Shown: one piece after another, positions 1 through 13,400 of the stretch
Layout: every line of letters starts with the position of its first letter
Position numbering within the stretch: the stretch's first letter is position 1
NCBI GenBank assembly: GCA_015146655.1
Contig: VKHL01000073.1
Location: 1 to 64,000 of the forward strand
Direction: 5' to 3'
DNA from: Ochromonas danica
Lineage: Eukaryota > Sar > Chrysophyceae > Chromulinales > Chromulinaceae
DNA length: 64,000 nt
Notes under the pieces: model-generated
The model's input: the letters and a program-made list of their open reading frames with translations, nothing else
The model's database searches: none
What the model was told of the DNA's origin: nothing
Position numbers and translations under genes: made by a program

Positions 1-56
1 CTCACCACCTCACTATACATACTGTACTACTACCAATCCTCTTCCATCTCCACTTT
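1..56 (+). repeat. Left terminal inverted repeat
   Basis: Bases 1-28 match the reverse complement of 3847-3874 with no mismatch. After a short unmatched patch, an 11-base block (TCCTCTTCCAT) and a CCACTTT block match again. The repeat may continue upstream of the window. Confidence 0.8.
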
Positions 57-3000
57 CTGATTGTTGTTTCTTCTATTCTCTCTTTGCATTCTGAAGCAGA
101 GAAGAAAGAAAGCAGACATGATGGAAATTTCAACATATACTAACTGACCACAGTTTCTATATCGTGCAGGAGATGAGAGAGTTGCATTATATGATGTCGT
201 TCTCACTATCCAAAGCACATCATCGTATGGGATCGAGACATGAAGTTCCGTAGATAAGCTATGGCAGTATTCTACGCTGATTACTGCTATCTTCTATAAC
301 TGGGATGAGGCTGTCACACAAGCTCCTTATGTGCTTGGTTGGAGAAAGTTCTAAACATCTCTCTGATAGTGGAGGCGAGGCGCTCTTCCGGTTAGATTTA
401 CAGGGAACAACAACAACCACAAGAAAGATGAGGGACTGACTCTCGTCAACTCGAAGGTCTGGAGTCCAACTCAGCTCATTTCCTGGAATGTCCCCGCGGC
501 TTCGAGATCTTCTCCTTCCTGACCCTTCCCGGCATGTCGAAGGTTCTAGTAGAAGTGGCCGCTTTGACTTGTATTTCGTTCACCACGTCGAAGATAGGAT
601 GTGAGGCAAGTAATGCGATGCCTTCGCTGGTGCATCGATCGAGAGACACTCTTGCTTCCTAGCCAGTCTGCTGAAAAGTATCGGCGCTGTTCGCCTGATG
701 TGAGTCTATGGGAGCTATCTGTCCTCATGAGTCGGGACTGCGGCGTTAGCGGATACTCGCCTGCGTCCTGCTCTGCTCTTCTTCAGTCCATATGAGGTCC
801 ACCTGCCCTCACGTGATATCGTGTCGAACAAGAATGCCGCGAAGGTGGTAATAACTTCATGCAATCAATGCTTTGGAAGTAAAGTAGGCCACATTGGGAT
901 GAAAGAAAGAGAAGCGACGTGATCATTATTTACATAGTGATAACTTATTATAAGCTGGTTAGACGAGAACATTAATGTTAACCTTCACACAATTTGAAAT
1001 GAAAGTTCACTGTCTTTCATCTGAAGGAAGGAAGAATACTTTAGGAAAGCGCTCCAAACATTCCGTGCTTGGTGGCCAACAAGTTCAGCACTTCTTCCAC
1101 AGCAAACTCTTCAGACAATGCGACCAATCGCCCCGTCCTCTCTTTACCCCATCGGAAAGATCTGTCTCTGCACCTTCTTCAGCTTTTATTACACTAGCCT
1201 GTGTATAATACGGCAGTTGTAGAAATGCACAGCAAGACTGACTGTAACACCATGATATCTGCACAACATCGGACAAGTTCCTACCATGAAGAAGAGAAGG
1301 TGTTGCTCGAAGAGCTGCTCAGCGATGTAGTCTTGCACATCTTTGACCGATTTGTTATGACCCAGCAAGCCAACAGATCATGATATTTCATAATCAGGAC
1401 AGGATCGTCCAATACACCAGCGTTATGATGGAGACTATACTGTAATTGGTTGATACAAACAAAAGAGAAGCTCAACAAACCACCTGCACGACTATGATTC
1501 CGCATTTGAATATCTTGCCACTGTTCTTTGGTCAACTCATCATCTAACAAGGATCGTCCCCCCTCTGTTCGAATCTGCTCTTCGCTCTTCAGATATGGAA
1601 TTGCGAATGACCTCAAGAAATTCTCTAGGAAGAGGCTTTGTTTGATTGACATCCTTGCCATAGTTTACATAAACTGTTCCATTGTCATCTTTCGTTTGGC
1701 TTTAATACTGGGATTGTGACGATCTGTATTGAATACTAGCATAATGATAGAAAATGACAATACTGTAGATGTGTCACTTCAGCATTCTCCAATAAACCAT
1801 TCTGACAACTACTATGACAGACAGTATTCGGAAAAGGCCATTGGAGTTGATGTCTGTCAATTTGTTGTGCTTCTCCTAGAATGCTCTTATTCTCCTGTTC
1901 AAAGCTTTCCTTCGACACACTGTATCTCCGAAGAACAGCTTAGTTTCATGGAAGAAGACAGCTTCTTCCCATTCATGTAATGCTGCACCAGACTTACCAA
2001 GAAGAATACCACGCTGCTGTAAGAATATAAAGTAAAAGCATCCCTTAGGGTCGCTCATTGAGCATTGCCGACGCCTCGAACACAAATAGCTCATATCTTC
2101 TCGCAGAAGAGAAGATCTTCTTCGTGGTAGTATGTGCATCATCCAAGACAGACTACTGCGTGGTCTTACTTGTGGTAGTAAGACCCTAGTTACGCTTAGG
2201 GTGGCTCCAGGCCAAGGCACCATATGCCATATGCCATATGGCCTGGAACGACTGCAAGCTTCTCCTTAGCAGGACCAAGTTGTTCAAGCCCAGCTGTTAC
2301 GATGACACTACATTCACCAAACAGAAGGTTTAAACAATAGCTGTAACAACATGTAACTAATAACATAATCACCATCGCAGAGCAACAACTCACCTCGTGC
2401 ATCTCGCCAAAAGCTGCACAAAAGGCTGCAGTAGATCAATTGCGAATGTTCCGCAATCGAATGTAGCAAACAATGTGGGCAGAAAAACATTATCCGCAAC
2501 CAAGTCACTCAGACTTTCAACAGCAGCAAGCTCCAAGCTATGTAAATCGTTGTCGCGAATAACTGTAGCAGCAGCAGCTGTAACACTGAGGACGTTTCCT
2601 GACCCTTCTACTGACTACACTGCCACCAGTCAGTCAGTCATCATCATCAGTTGTGCTTGAAGCGGATAGTCTCTGCCAACCTGTACAAGATGATCTACTT
2701 AAATGGGATTAATCACAAATGGGAGATACTCACAATGGCTATGGCGCACACTCACCTCCTCGCTCTTCTGCCTCTTCATAGAGAGAAAGTTAGTTTATCG
2801 AGGAGGAAAAGGTATGACGAAGCAAGTTGTCGGTCTCGTCGCTATCATTCTCGAAAGGCTCTCGAACGACCCTAGCAGAGTTACTGCTGACCGGCAAAGA
2901 AGAACCCATGGCGACTGAGGAGGCAGAAGAGATGAGATGAGGCGACATCGTTGGTATTCACTTCCCTACATCCCTGCTGCACGAGATCGCTGTGCCCCTC

Positions 3001-3818
3001 CTCTGCAGTAGTAGATTGTGATACCAGCAGCCACGGAATGGAAGGGTATACATACTGTGCATCAGAATGAGAAGGAAACTGCATAGGCCAGACCAGCAAC
3101 ACTGCTGTCGAGGTCTTTATATCTTCAGTTGATGGACTAATTCGAAAGGCATCACGTCATCAGCTCCTCCTCCTCTCGACTCAGTCGAAGGACTAACCAG
3201 AGACTGGATGGGTCGACCAGCTAGCTAGTTGCACGACATTCCAAGACTTCCTCATCGTTACCCTCCTCCTCCAGTCGATCTCAGTCAAGTTTCAGATTGA
3301 GGGAAGAGATCATGACTGCAGATAGCAATGAATCAAATCATCACCTCATCATGAGATGAGACAGGGAAGAAGACAGTCTGCTGGAGACTCTCCCCGCAGC
3401 AGATCATCCTCTTGTCTCACTCAGCACAATGGCGATAGCATCATCACGTGGTAAACGAAGTAGTCTACAAGCCAAAGCCGTCGCTTCCCAGAGGAGGCTG
3501 CGGCATGGCGGGAAGGGAGAAGACGAGCACTGACAGAGTGCAGCACCAGACATCATCCTTCACGTCAAGACAGATCTTCGAGGTCTGTCTAGGAGAGTCT
3601 CTCACTCTCTAATAATACTTTCCTCCTCACTCTTCATCGCTACCCTCTGACCCTCTGTGAGGTCTAGCCTAGCAGAACTACAGCGTCAGCATTGTTGAAG
3701 AGAAATACAGATCTTTCTCAAACTAAAGAAGCATGCAGTCAGATGAGCAGCGCATCTCAGTTATAATAAGCAGTGTAGAATATTTTCATTGCTCATGTGA
3801 GTAAGTTCTATGGGAAGG

Positions 3819-3874
3819 GAAAAGTGGGGATGGAAGAGGATGTGGCAGTACAGTATGTATAGTGAGGTGGTGAG
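3819..3874 (-). repeat. Right terminal inverted repeat
   Basis: This is the partner of the repeat at 1-56. Bases 3847-3874 are identical in reverse complement to 1-28 and 3819-3846 are partly similar. It ends about 12 bases before the 5S rRNA gene. Confidence 0.8.
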
Positions 3875-3885
3875 AGAAACAGACA

Positions 3886-4001
3886 TGATCGTTCATACTA
3901 GCACAACTGCACCCTAACCCGTCAGATCTAGGAAGTTAAGCGTGCTCAGGCGAGGCCAGTAGTACGGTGGGTGACCACGTGCGAAGCCCTCGTGACGATC
4001 G
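3886..4001 (+). rRNA. 5S ribosomal RNA
   Basis: This is a eukaryotic 5S rRNA gene of about 116 nt. The 5' end GATCGT (3887-3892) pairs with ACGATC (3995-4000) to close helix I. The interior carries the CATAC start of loop A, AGGAAGTTAAGCGTGCTC (box A region) and GGGTGACCACGTG (box C region), and it aligns closely with plant-type 5S sequences from memory. RNA polymerase III would transcribe it from the internal control region. A T-run follows directly. Only one copy is seen in the window. The inverted-repeat element at 1-3874 stops about a dozen bases upstream. Confidence 0.93.
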
Positions 4002-4018
4002 TTTTTGTTGTTTTTTGT
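4002..4018 (+). terminator. RNA polymerase III T-run terminator
   Basis: TTTTTG directly follows the 5S rRNA 3' end, with a second run of six T's a few bases on. This is the expected Pol III stop signal. Confidence 0.75.
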
Positions 4019-5928
4019 TTTTCGTTTTGATTTCCATTTCATTGCTAGTTTTGCTTTACCATTTGCCGTGATTGACTTCATTGTCTTCTTGTTCTTGCTC
4101 CGCTCTTCAATTTCTGGAAGAGGTAGAGATAGATATAATGCTTTGTTCAATTCAGGATTACTGTTCTATTATTGCATGACCGTTGGTCTCAATGTCATTT
4201 GTTGCCAGACTGTCTTTCTCTTGATGGGGTGATTTGGTTCATTGCTATCAACAGTCTGCTGTTCATTGTGGTTGATCTCGCCATTCTCCCATTTACGACC
4301 AGGACTTTGCAAGAGATAAGGTGAGAGTGATGATGATGATGCTCATGATGCCTCAGAGAATGGAGATTGAATGACAGTTGGAGATCTGGTGGACGAGCTC
4401 TTATTACAGAGCTTTGGAGAAGTATTACAACCACTTGGGCAGTAGCAGTAGTCTATCCATTTTGATTGTATACAGGGAACGAACAAACAGCTGTCCTTCC
4501 TTCTGGATGATCTCACTCACTGTAGACAAAAAACTTCCTTTCATAAACTTCTTTCTGCCAAATCCATTCGTCAGATTCACTCTATTCTAATATTTACAAC
4601 GGAGTTATACTCACAACTAACGCGGGCTAGGAAGAAAAATCATTTGCCTGCCCCCTCCACATGTCTCAATCGGCGGCATCTCATTAAGCGATCATCACAA
4701 CTATGAAGAATGGAAATCGTTCATGAAGATGAGCAGTCTCAACAAGATGATCTATCAGCAATAGTTGTTGCATCTGCGCTGATCTTGGAGATGTACAAGC
4801 TGCACCAGGAGGACTGCGCAAATGACATTATTCCCCACGAACTCTCCATTTGTTCTTTTTCTTCCCTTTGCGTCGGCAGACTGTGCTGCTCAGAAGGAAA
4901 GATGACCTCAAGTGAAGAGAGAGAGATCTTAACCTGTCAATTATTTCGCAAAATCCTTGAAGATGATCGGTCTCTTATGAAAGCTTCGAACTCGTTCCCG
5001 TCGGCAACTTCTCCTGGCCGTTGCCATATCATGTCCAAGAATTGCTTGAAATGGGGAGGCATGAACATGGGGATTACTCTGCTACAGTCTCTACTGCCTC
5101 ACGAGAGCCATTGGCTGTGACAAGATTCAAGAAAGGAAGCTGTTGCTTTGCTCCCATCGAGCTTTGGGCCGGGAAGGAGGTGGCCAGCAATCAATCTTTT
5201 GTAACTGCAATACTGTAGCAACTTGTGTTATCCGAAACAGCAACATCAGATATTGCGGACTATAAGTGATCCTTGTAACCAGTAGGAGACTGCTCATCCT
5301 CTGTATTACCAAATATATCGTCTTGTAGCCGCGCATTCACAATCCTTGGCGAGCAGAAGCGACAGAGAAGTTACTTCGTCGCCCTTCCAGCCTGCTCGCG
5401 GTGCGCGCATTGACGTTGAGATTGGCACCGGCATTGACGGGTCTCATTATTTCTTAATAGTCGTTTGGTTCCAGAAAGGTTCCAGGAGAAATTGGTGTTG
5501 CCACAGCCAGGTTGATCCTCTGCAACCAACGACCCTGGTCCTTGCCCTGTCATCGCCCGGAACAGTGCTGATTTCTTCAAGATGATCTCTTGTCATTTGT
5601 CAACCTTCCTGAACTTGAAAGGAGGAAGACAAAGCTCGACCAACTCGAAATTTCGCAGTTTCAACTCTCATCTCCCTCTCGCCTGCTCCTCAATTCCCGT
5701 GCCGGGGTGCGGGGAAGAGGCAACACCACGCAGACATGACAGTTGCAGTTGCCGTGAATTTCGGAGAGCAGCCCCCGCCACAGTCACAGTGACAGTCACA
5801 GTGACGGCAGCGTCAACACCAGCGCGTGTTCTTCCTGTTGACGCTTCGCTCACATTCGAAAGACTCGAAGAAGAAGCTCTTCACCCGCCTTTCCTCTCTC
5901 TCGCTCCCTCCACAAGCTTTACTTAGAA
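4019..5928. other. 1.9-kb intergenic stretch, no supported gene
   Basis: The best open frame is 4710-5120 on the plus strand (ATG, 136 codons). It matches nothing I recognise, and an overlapping frame at 5021-5218 looks no better. A minus-strand stretch around 5370-5590 has a faint ankyrin-like flavour in two frames but is too weak to call. The last few hundred bases should hold the GAPDH promoter and 5' UTR, and a short GTGACAGTCACA-type direct repeat lies at about 5780-5805. Confidence 0.4.
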
Positions 5929-7174
<1,246 letters not shown>

Positions 7175-7402
7175 GCGCCGTACCGTATAGATGGCAGTAG
7201 CTAAGATGAACGTTTTGTTCTCCGAAGACTAATTGCCAAACATTTTTGCAACATTAAATAATCTATCATCTCAAACTAAACGCATTCTCTTCACAAAGAA
7301 CATCCACACTAAAATGTCTTATAAACGCAAGTTATTTACAATGTGTACACACACAAAGACACACATTCGACCGATTTGCGCCACTTCACATTGCACCAAC
7401 AA

Positions 7403-10095
7403 TTAAGGCATCACAGCAGCATTCGCTCCTCGCCCATGCATAGCATGCATTTGCCTCTAATACATGGAAGAAACATTGTTACAATACGAAATGATAATAC
7501 AAGAAGCACTATTATGTGACGTACCGAAGGAGGATGTCGCAGACCCACAGCCGCTCCAGCCATCCCAGCATGCCCCAAGCCTCCCCCACCAGTTCCGGCT
7601 ATGCCAGCATTACCTCCACCACTATAAAGATCGAAATGAACAGGTTGCAAGGCCGAAGGACCATTGATACCGCCAGCAACAACCGTGTGGTTGGTGAGAA
7701 CATTGTAGTTGAATCCTGTCCCTGTCACGGGAGCATAATTGAGGTTGACATTATCCAAGTAATCGCCCGTAGATGGTGCAAGAAGCGCTGCTCCATTATT
7801 AGTTGATCCTCCTCGCGAGAACCCTCTTGATCCCATGCCCCCTCCGAGAGGTGTCGAAGACGAGGCCAAACCTCCACCGTACACATGAGGCAGCACCAAC
7901 GGAGACCCTTCATTAGCCATGTAATCAACAGCAACCATGTTGCGAGGTAGCGGAGCTGGGTAAGGACGGCCACCAGAACTCGTTAATTGGGCTCGAGGAG
8001 AAGCAGTCGATCCAGGAGGCAAAACCACACCAAAAGGCGCGCCATATCCACCCACACCTCCTCCTCCAACTCCTCCCCCTGCAGTAGAGTTTGTCACTGA
8101 ACTTCCATTTACGAAATGGCTCATTCCAGCAAGGCCGATCGTAGACTGTCCTGAGCGACTATTGGCACCGTGTGCAGGGCTGATGGTTGATGGAGAAGGA
8201 ATATTCACTCCTCCCAAGCCAGACGTTGCCGTCGAAGCAACACCCGCAGTGTTGACAGAATTATAACTATTCGATGTGTCAAGCGGAGGCATGCGAGGAG
8301 TGCGTCCTCCAGCTAGGCCGACGCGACTAGTCGTATTGCCTCCTCCTCCTCCTCCACCTGCCCCTCCGAGGGGCTCGAGATGATGACCTTCTGCAGGCAA
8401 ATCATGGACGAAAGAGGGTCCACGAGATCTTCGAATAGTGTTGCGACGTTGAATATTCGTTGAAAATTCACGAAAAGCTCGAATTTCTCTCTCGCGGATG
8501 CGTTCTCTCTCTCGCTCAGCTTCTCTGTCGAGACCCGAGGCAGAGGAAATGGAAGTGTTCGGAGCCACGGAGGTGGCCATGGATACACTGGGATTGTTTC
8601 CATTTCCATTCAGAGCTTGTGCAGGGGCAGGAATAATGCGATCAATATTTCTTCGAGAGCGCTGACGACTATTTGGCGCACCTTCTGTTGTTTGCAGATC
8701 GTTTGAATAATAACTTTCTGGTGAGCGAGGAAGGGGAAAGAGAGAGAGAGAGACAGAGGAAGACTCACCTGGCGCATGTTCCACTTTGCTGTCATAGTTC
8801 CGTCCTGGCAGCGCCATTGCGGGCATTCCTTCCGCTCCGCCGCCCATCGCTGCGCCGTGTTCGTGAGCTAACGAAAGGTTCTGGCTCGGACTGTCCTTCG
8901 CCTCAGCCGAGCCTTCAGGGAGGCTTCCGTAGGGATGGTAAGCATTGTGCTCTGCATGGGAGCCTTTAGCACCTATGACCTGAGGCATGGTGGTGGTGCT
9001 GTCGCGCGGCGTCTCGTACTTCTCCTCGGCCGTGTTGGTCGACGACATCATCATCGGCTGATTGTTGCGAGCGGCTGGCAGAATGCTTGGCCAGTGCTCG
9101 GCGGATGCACTACTCGTACTCGCAACACCACCTGGGCCAACGGCGGCATTAGAGTTAGCTGCTCCACTCGCTGAGGCGGCGGCTGCGACGGGATTGGAAG
9201 GAGGAGAGGGCGAGTATCTCAAGTTCTCGAAGTAAGGGTGAGCGAGGGTCTCTGCGGCGCTGGGCCTTTCGCGCGGCTCCATGCTAAGAAGTTGGCGCAT
9301 GATGGACAACGCTCGACGAGAGAGCCTGCCCACATATTTCTTCTGGAGCGTCTCTGGGCGTGACATATCGCCAAAGCGAAGGCCCGAGAAGCGCGGATTG
9401 AGCATGAAGAGCTCCTGCTGGTCCTGGGTGAGCGGCCCCAAGACCTTCTGGATAATGTAAAGCTGATCTACTTCGCTCTCTCCTGGAAACATGGGCTGTC
9501 CGTCGGAGATCTCGCCCATGATGCAGCCGATGGCCCACATGTCCACGGAGAAGGAGTAGTTGGGGCTGCAGAGCAAGAGCTCCGGCGCGCGATACCACCG
9601 CGTGGCCACGTAGTCAGTCAGCTCTTCATTGGTCTTGGTGATTTGCCGCGCAAAGCCGAAGTCGCAGAGCTTGAGTGTCTTGGTCTTGAGGTTGATGAGC
9701 AGGTTCTCTGGCTTGATGTCGCGGTGGATGACCGAATTGCTGTGGCACCACTGGATCGCCTGCACCAGCTGGTAGGTGTACATGCGCACGACCTCCGGGT
9801 CGAGTCCCCCCGGCTGCTCCTCCAGCACTTCCAGCAGGTTCTTGTCGGCGAACTCGAAGACGAGGTAGAGCTTGGTGCGGCGCTTGAAGGCGTCCTTCAA
9901 GCAGACGATGTTGTTGTGACGCAGCATGCGCAAGATCTTCACTTCGCGCACAGTAGTCTTGCGAAGAATCTCGTCGTCTTCTGATTCTTTGAATTTCTTG
10001 ATGGCGACGATCTCGGCGGTCTCTTTGTTTCGGCATTTGAGCACGACGCCATAGGCGCCTTCGCCCACCACGCCAAGCACCTCGTACTTATTCAT
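7403..10095 (-). CDS. CDKL5: CDKL5-like cyclin-dependent-kinase-like protein kinase
   Basis: This Ser/Thr kinase belongs to the CDKL family, whose members act at cilia and the microtubule cytoskeleton. The N-terminal 290 residues follow CDKL5 closely: glycine loop GEGAYG (11-16), VAIKK lysine 33, HRD 124-126, DFG 145-147 and a TDY activation motif at 160-162 (TEY in animal CDKL5). A long Ser/Gly/Ala-rich tail follows, with many SP/TP sites. Exons are 8769-10095, 7525-8717 and 7403-7456, giving 857 aa. The 51-nt intron 8718-8768 (GTGAGT...CACCAG) is in frame and could be missed. A 68-nt intron (7457-7524) precedes the last short exon. Without that splice the frame would end at 7411. The palindrome CCAGAATCTGG lies 222 bp upstream of the ATG. 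Confidence 0.87.
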
Positions 10096-10316
10096 CGACT
10101 TCTAGACTATCCACCCACCAGGTTGTATTTGTTGGTCATAAACGCAGAGACGTCGTCCACCTGAGATGAGAGTGAGAGATACCGTAGTCTAAGGTGGAAG
10201 AAAGCCCAACCGCCAGACTTTGCACTTCTGAGTCTATTTTGACGACTTCAAACAACGAAATTGCGACTTTCAAAACAAAGCGGGCGAAACGGTCCGTAGT
10301 TCAGATTCCCAAAACA

Positions 10317-10327
10317 CCAGAATCTGG
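10317..10327. promoter_or_regulatory. Palindromic promoter motif CCAGAATCTGG
   Basis: This is an exact instance of CCAGANTCTGG, 222 bp upstream of the CDKL5-like ATG and short of the BMS1 3' end. It belongs to a set of seven similar promoter palindromes in this window. Confidence 0.45.
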
Positions 10328-10411
10328 GTGTTTGGATGGAAGTGCAGCTGGCCAATGTAGACTGAATGGAGTTACAGTATGAAGTGTCTAAACGCTTTCA
10401 ATTGAAGATAC

Positions 10412-13400
10412 TTAACCCGTGCGACGAGATTTACGTTCTACAGCAGCTTCTCGTTGTCCTGCTTCACGATATTTGCGCTTGCGCTCCACCTTGTGCACAT
10501 CTTCGAAGCGCGCAGCCTCGCGTTGTTTGGCTTTGGCCTTCTCAGCCGCGCGGGCAGTCGCCGCAGCCTCACGCTTGGCGACCTTGTCTTTACGCACTGT
10601 CGAAAGCATAGAGAGGAGAGCGCGCTCACGTCGTTCAGTAGGCTCGCTAAGCACGGCGCGCATGGGACTTCCCCCTTCCACGTGGGCACGAATGCGCGAG
10701 CGCTTCTGCAGGGAGACGGAAGTGTCCAGGAAGGCATTCTTCGACTTGGTCTGAGCAACAGGCTGAGAGTTCTTCGGCTTGGAGGCGAAAGGAAGCTGTT
10801 CTTGGAGCTTCGTGGGGATGGTGAGCTTCTTGAACTCTCGCGGCAGGCGCTCGATGGGTTTGTACAAAGAGTCCTTGACAAGCGGGATGGCGATCTACTC
10901 GGACCAAGAAGAAGAAGAAGATTCATCAGTGAACAAGTGAAAGTGAAGCGAGAAGACTAGTAACGTGCACTCATACCTTCTCTTCGCGGCGAATCTGCGC
11001 TGTGTTTCGCATGAGCACGAGGTTGTTGTTCTGCACGTCTGCGCGGTGGTAATCGTAGGGGGCGAAGAGCGAAGAGACAGGGACATACCAATCCTTCACG
11101 GGGACTGGAACCCACATGCGACAGATGACGATATCGCTAACGAGAACACAGAGAAAGTCAATACAAGGGGAGGAGGAGGAGGTGACGAGGGAGGGCATTG
11201 CTACCTCATCAGAATCTTGTCTTCGAAAGTGGCTCGGAAGGTTCCAGGGCCAGCGCCCTTGACACCAAGTTGACTGGGATGAAGTACCGCCTTCTTGATG
11301 GCTCCGCGTACGCCCGAGACAGTCTTCAACTTGGCGCCGAGGCATCGCGAGACCTCCAGAGGGCTGTTGAACATGCCGTCGATGAAGGCGTTCTTCTTGA
11401 AGACCTTCAACGGCGTGCCCACTAGTTTGAGCTTCTTCATGATGGCGGGAGTAGCGACTTGCTCCAATACTATACCAGTGAGGGCAATGCGGTAATGAGC
11501 CACAGTGGAGGGCGTGTGGGCCTGATATGCACAAAAGGGGGTGTTGGGAGGGACAAGCGGGCCGTAGAAGGTCATATCGCAGTGCATGTGCTGGGGGGTA
11601 TACTTGAGATATCGCTGACGCACTTCGCCGCCCTCATTGGACAAGCCGTAGACAGGCATCGTCTGGAAGCGTCGCCAGCCCAAGGAGATGATGAGCGGGT
11701 CTTGAGACTTGAGCACGGACTGAGGACACCAACGATGACGTTTCGCTCTGCACTGTAAGTAGCCCTGTTGACCTTCACTACTGCCAGCAGGCACTCCTCC
11801 GAGAATGACGGGTCGCGAGGCATGGAAGTGCGTGAGAAAGGCGCTTGACAGGCCGCGCAGCAAGACACGCACATAGCTACCCTGCGGCATGCCTCGTACG
11901 CGAGTAGTCAAGGCAGTGGGGTCTTCTTGAAATTCAGCGCGACTGCGCGCCTGAGCGGATTGTTGCTCCACCTGTAGCTTCTTGATCAGGTCGCCGTCGC
12001 CTTCGCCATCCTCCTCCTCCCCCTCCTCCTCTCCGTCAGCTCCCTTCTTCTTGCGACTGCCGCCTTCACCCTTCTGTTGATCGTAATTGAGATCAAAGCT
12101 CTGCTTGAACGCACTCTTCTTCTGAGCGTTGAGTTCACGAAGTTGTTTATCAATCTCTTCGTTAGCCACGCTGACATCGTCTTCTTCCTCCTCCTCCTCA
12201 TCAGAAGAGGTTTGGGCTTTTGCTGACTTGGAGACTGCCTCTGATTTGGGCTGTGAGGCCTCGAGATCTTCCCAGTCACCGTATGCACTGCCCTCTCCAT
12301 CGCCCGCCTCACCCTCTTCATCATCCTGTTGGCCGTAGCCGCCAGTCACGAAATGAGATTTAAGTTGGCGATACCACCAACCAACTCGTCTCTTGTCACT
12401 CGCTTCGTTCTCAGCAGAGGCCAGGCAAGCCGAGCGGTATCGTTCCACTGGAGTGCCCTTAGCATCAGTCACGCCAGCCTTGGCCGCAGTGTGCGCTGTG
12501 TTAGCAGGCGGGTAGCAGACATAGTAGCGCAGGTAAATGGGCGAGCATCGACTGCTATCGAGAGCGTCGCGATCGCCCATTTTGTGTTGCTGCTGGTGGG
12601 AGGAAGAAGGGCGCAAGAAGAGCGACTCATCACTATCGCTGCCATCATCATCATCGTCGTCTCGTAGCTCTTCCTTCCCAGCGCCCTTCCCTCTGCCACT
12701 GGAAGCCCATTGTGGGCCATACACTAGAGCCATGATATCCTCGTGCACAGGGGCTGTACTAACCCTTCTAGGCCCTGCTTGTTCATCCTCCTCCTCAGAG
12801 TCGGAATAATCATCTTCATCGCCATTATCCGCCTCTTCTTCATCTTCCTCCTCCTCTTCATTATCATCATCCTCATTATCTTCTTCTTGTTCGCTGCCAT
12901 CGACTTCCATGTCTTCATCTTCACTCTCCTGTCCTTCCTCATAGTCGTCATAACCAGCATAGCCTTCTCCTCCATCGAGCTCATTAACACCTTCATCGTC
13001 ACTCTCCTCCTCCTCTTCGCCTTCATCATCATCATCATCATCATCAACATTGTTCTCCTCCTCCTCCTCTTCTTCTTCCTCTTCGTCATCCTCATCAGTG
13101 ACGTCCTCAGAGGAAGCAAAGAGTCGCAAGTGCTTTTGACGTTTCTTCAGCTGGTGATCCACGGCAGAGGCGTCTTGCAAGCGGCGCACCATCTCCATGG
13201 GGTCTCCTTCTTCTCCCTCCTGCTCCTCCGCCTGTGCCTGCTGAGATTCGCCCACGGCCAGCAAGGAAGGCTTAGTATAGTGCACTTGGCGCAGCTCAAT
13301 GTAAGTTTCGCCAGCGCTGTCCATGCTCACTCTGCCCACATTAGCCAGAGGAGCGTAGAGCAAGTGATCGCGCTTGCGGGAAAGGCGCAGACGCTGAGCA

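Larger units (their letters stand above)
1..3874. mobile_element. Putative DNA transposon with terminal inverted repeats, coding capacity unrecognised
   Basis: The first 28 bases of the window are the exact reverse complement of 3847-3874, and similarity continues imperfectly to about base 56. This makes a terminal inverted repeat pair 3.9 kb apart, the usual layout of a cut-and-paste DNA transposon. The left end coincides with the window edge, so the outer boundary and any target-site duplication cannot be checked. No open frame inside resembles a transposase I can name. The longest are on the minus strand at 1281-1661 (126 codons) and 1876-2223 (115 codons) and are not recognisable. Either the element is non-autonomous or decayed, or it has an intron-split gene of an unfamiliar family. 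Small hairpins lie at about 2160-2200 and 2221-2243. Confidence 0.6.

Noticed and set aside
5346-5590. Ankyrin-like remnant on the minus strand
   Set aside because: Only two short hints (an AGANLNVNAR-like phrase and an ALFRAMTG phrase) in different frames; too weak to call.
1-5900. Retroelement or virus-derived gene
   Set aside because: No reverse transcriptase, integrase, capsid or long direct terminal repeats were seen; only inverted repeats.
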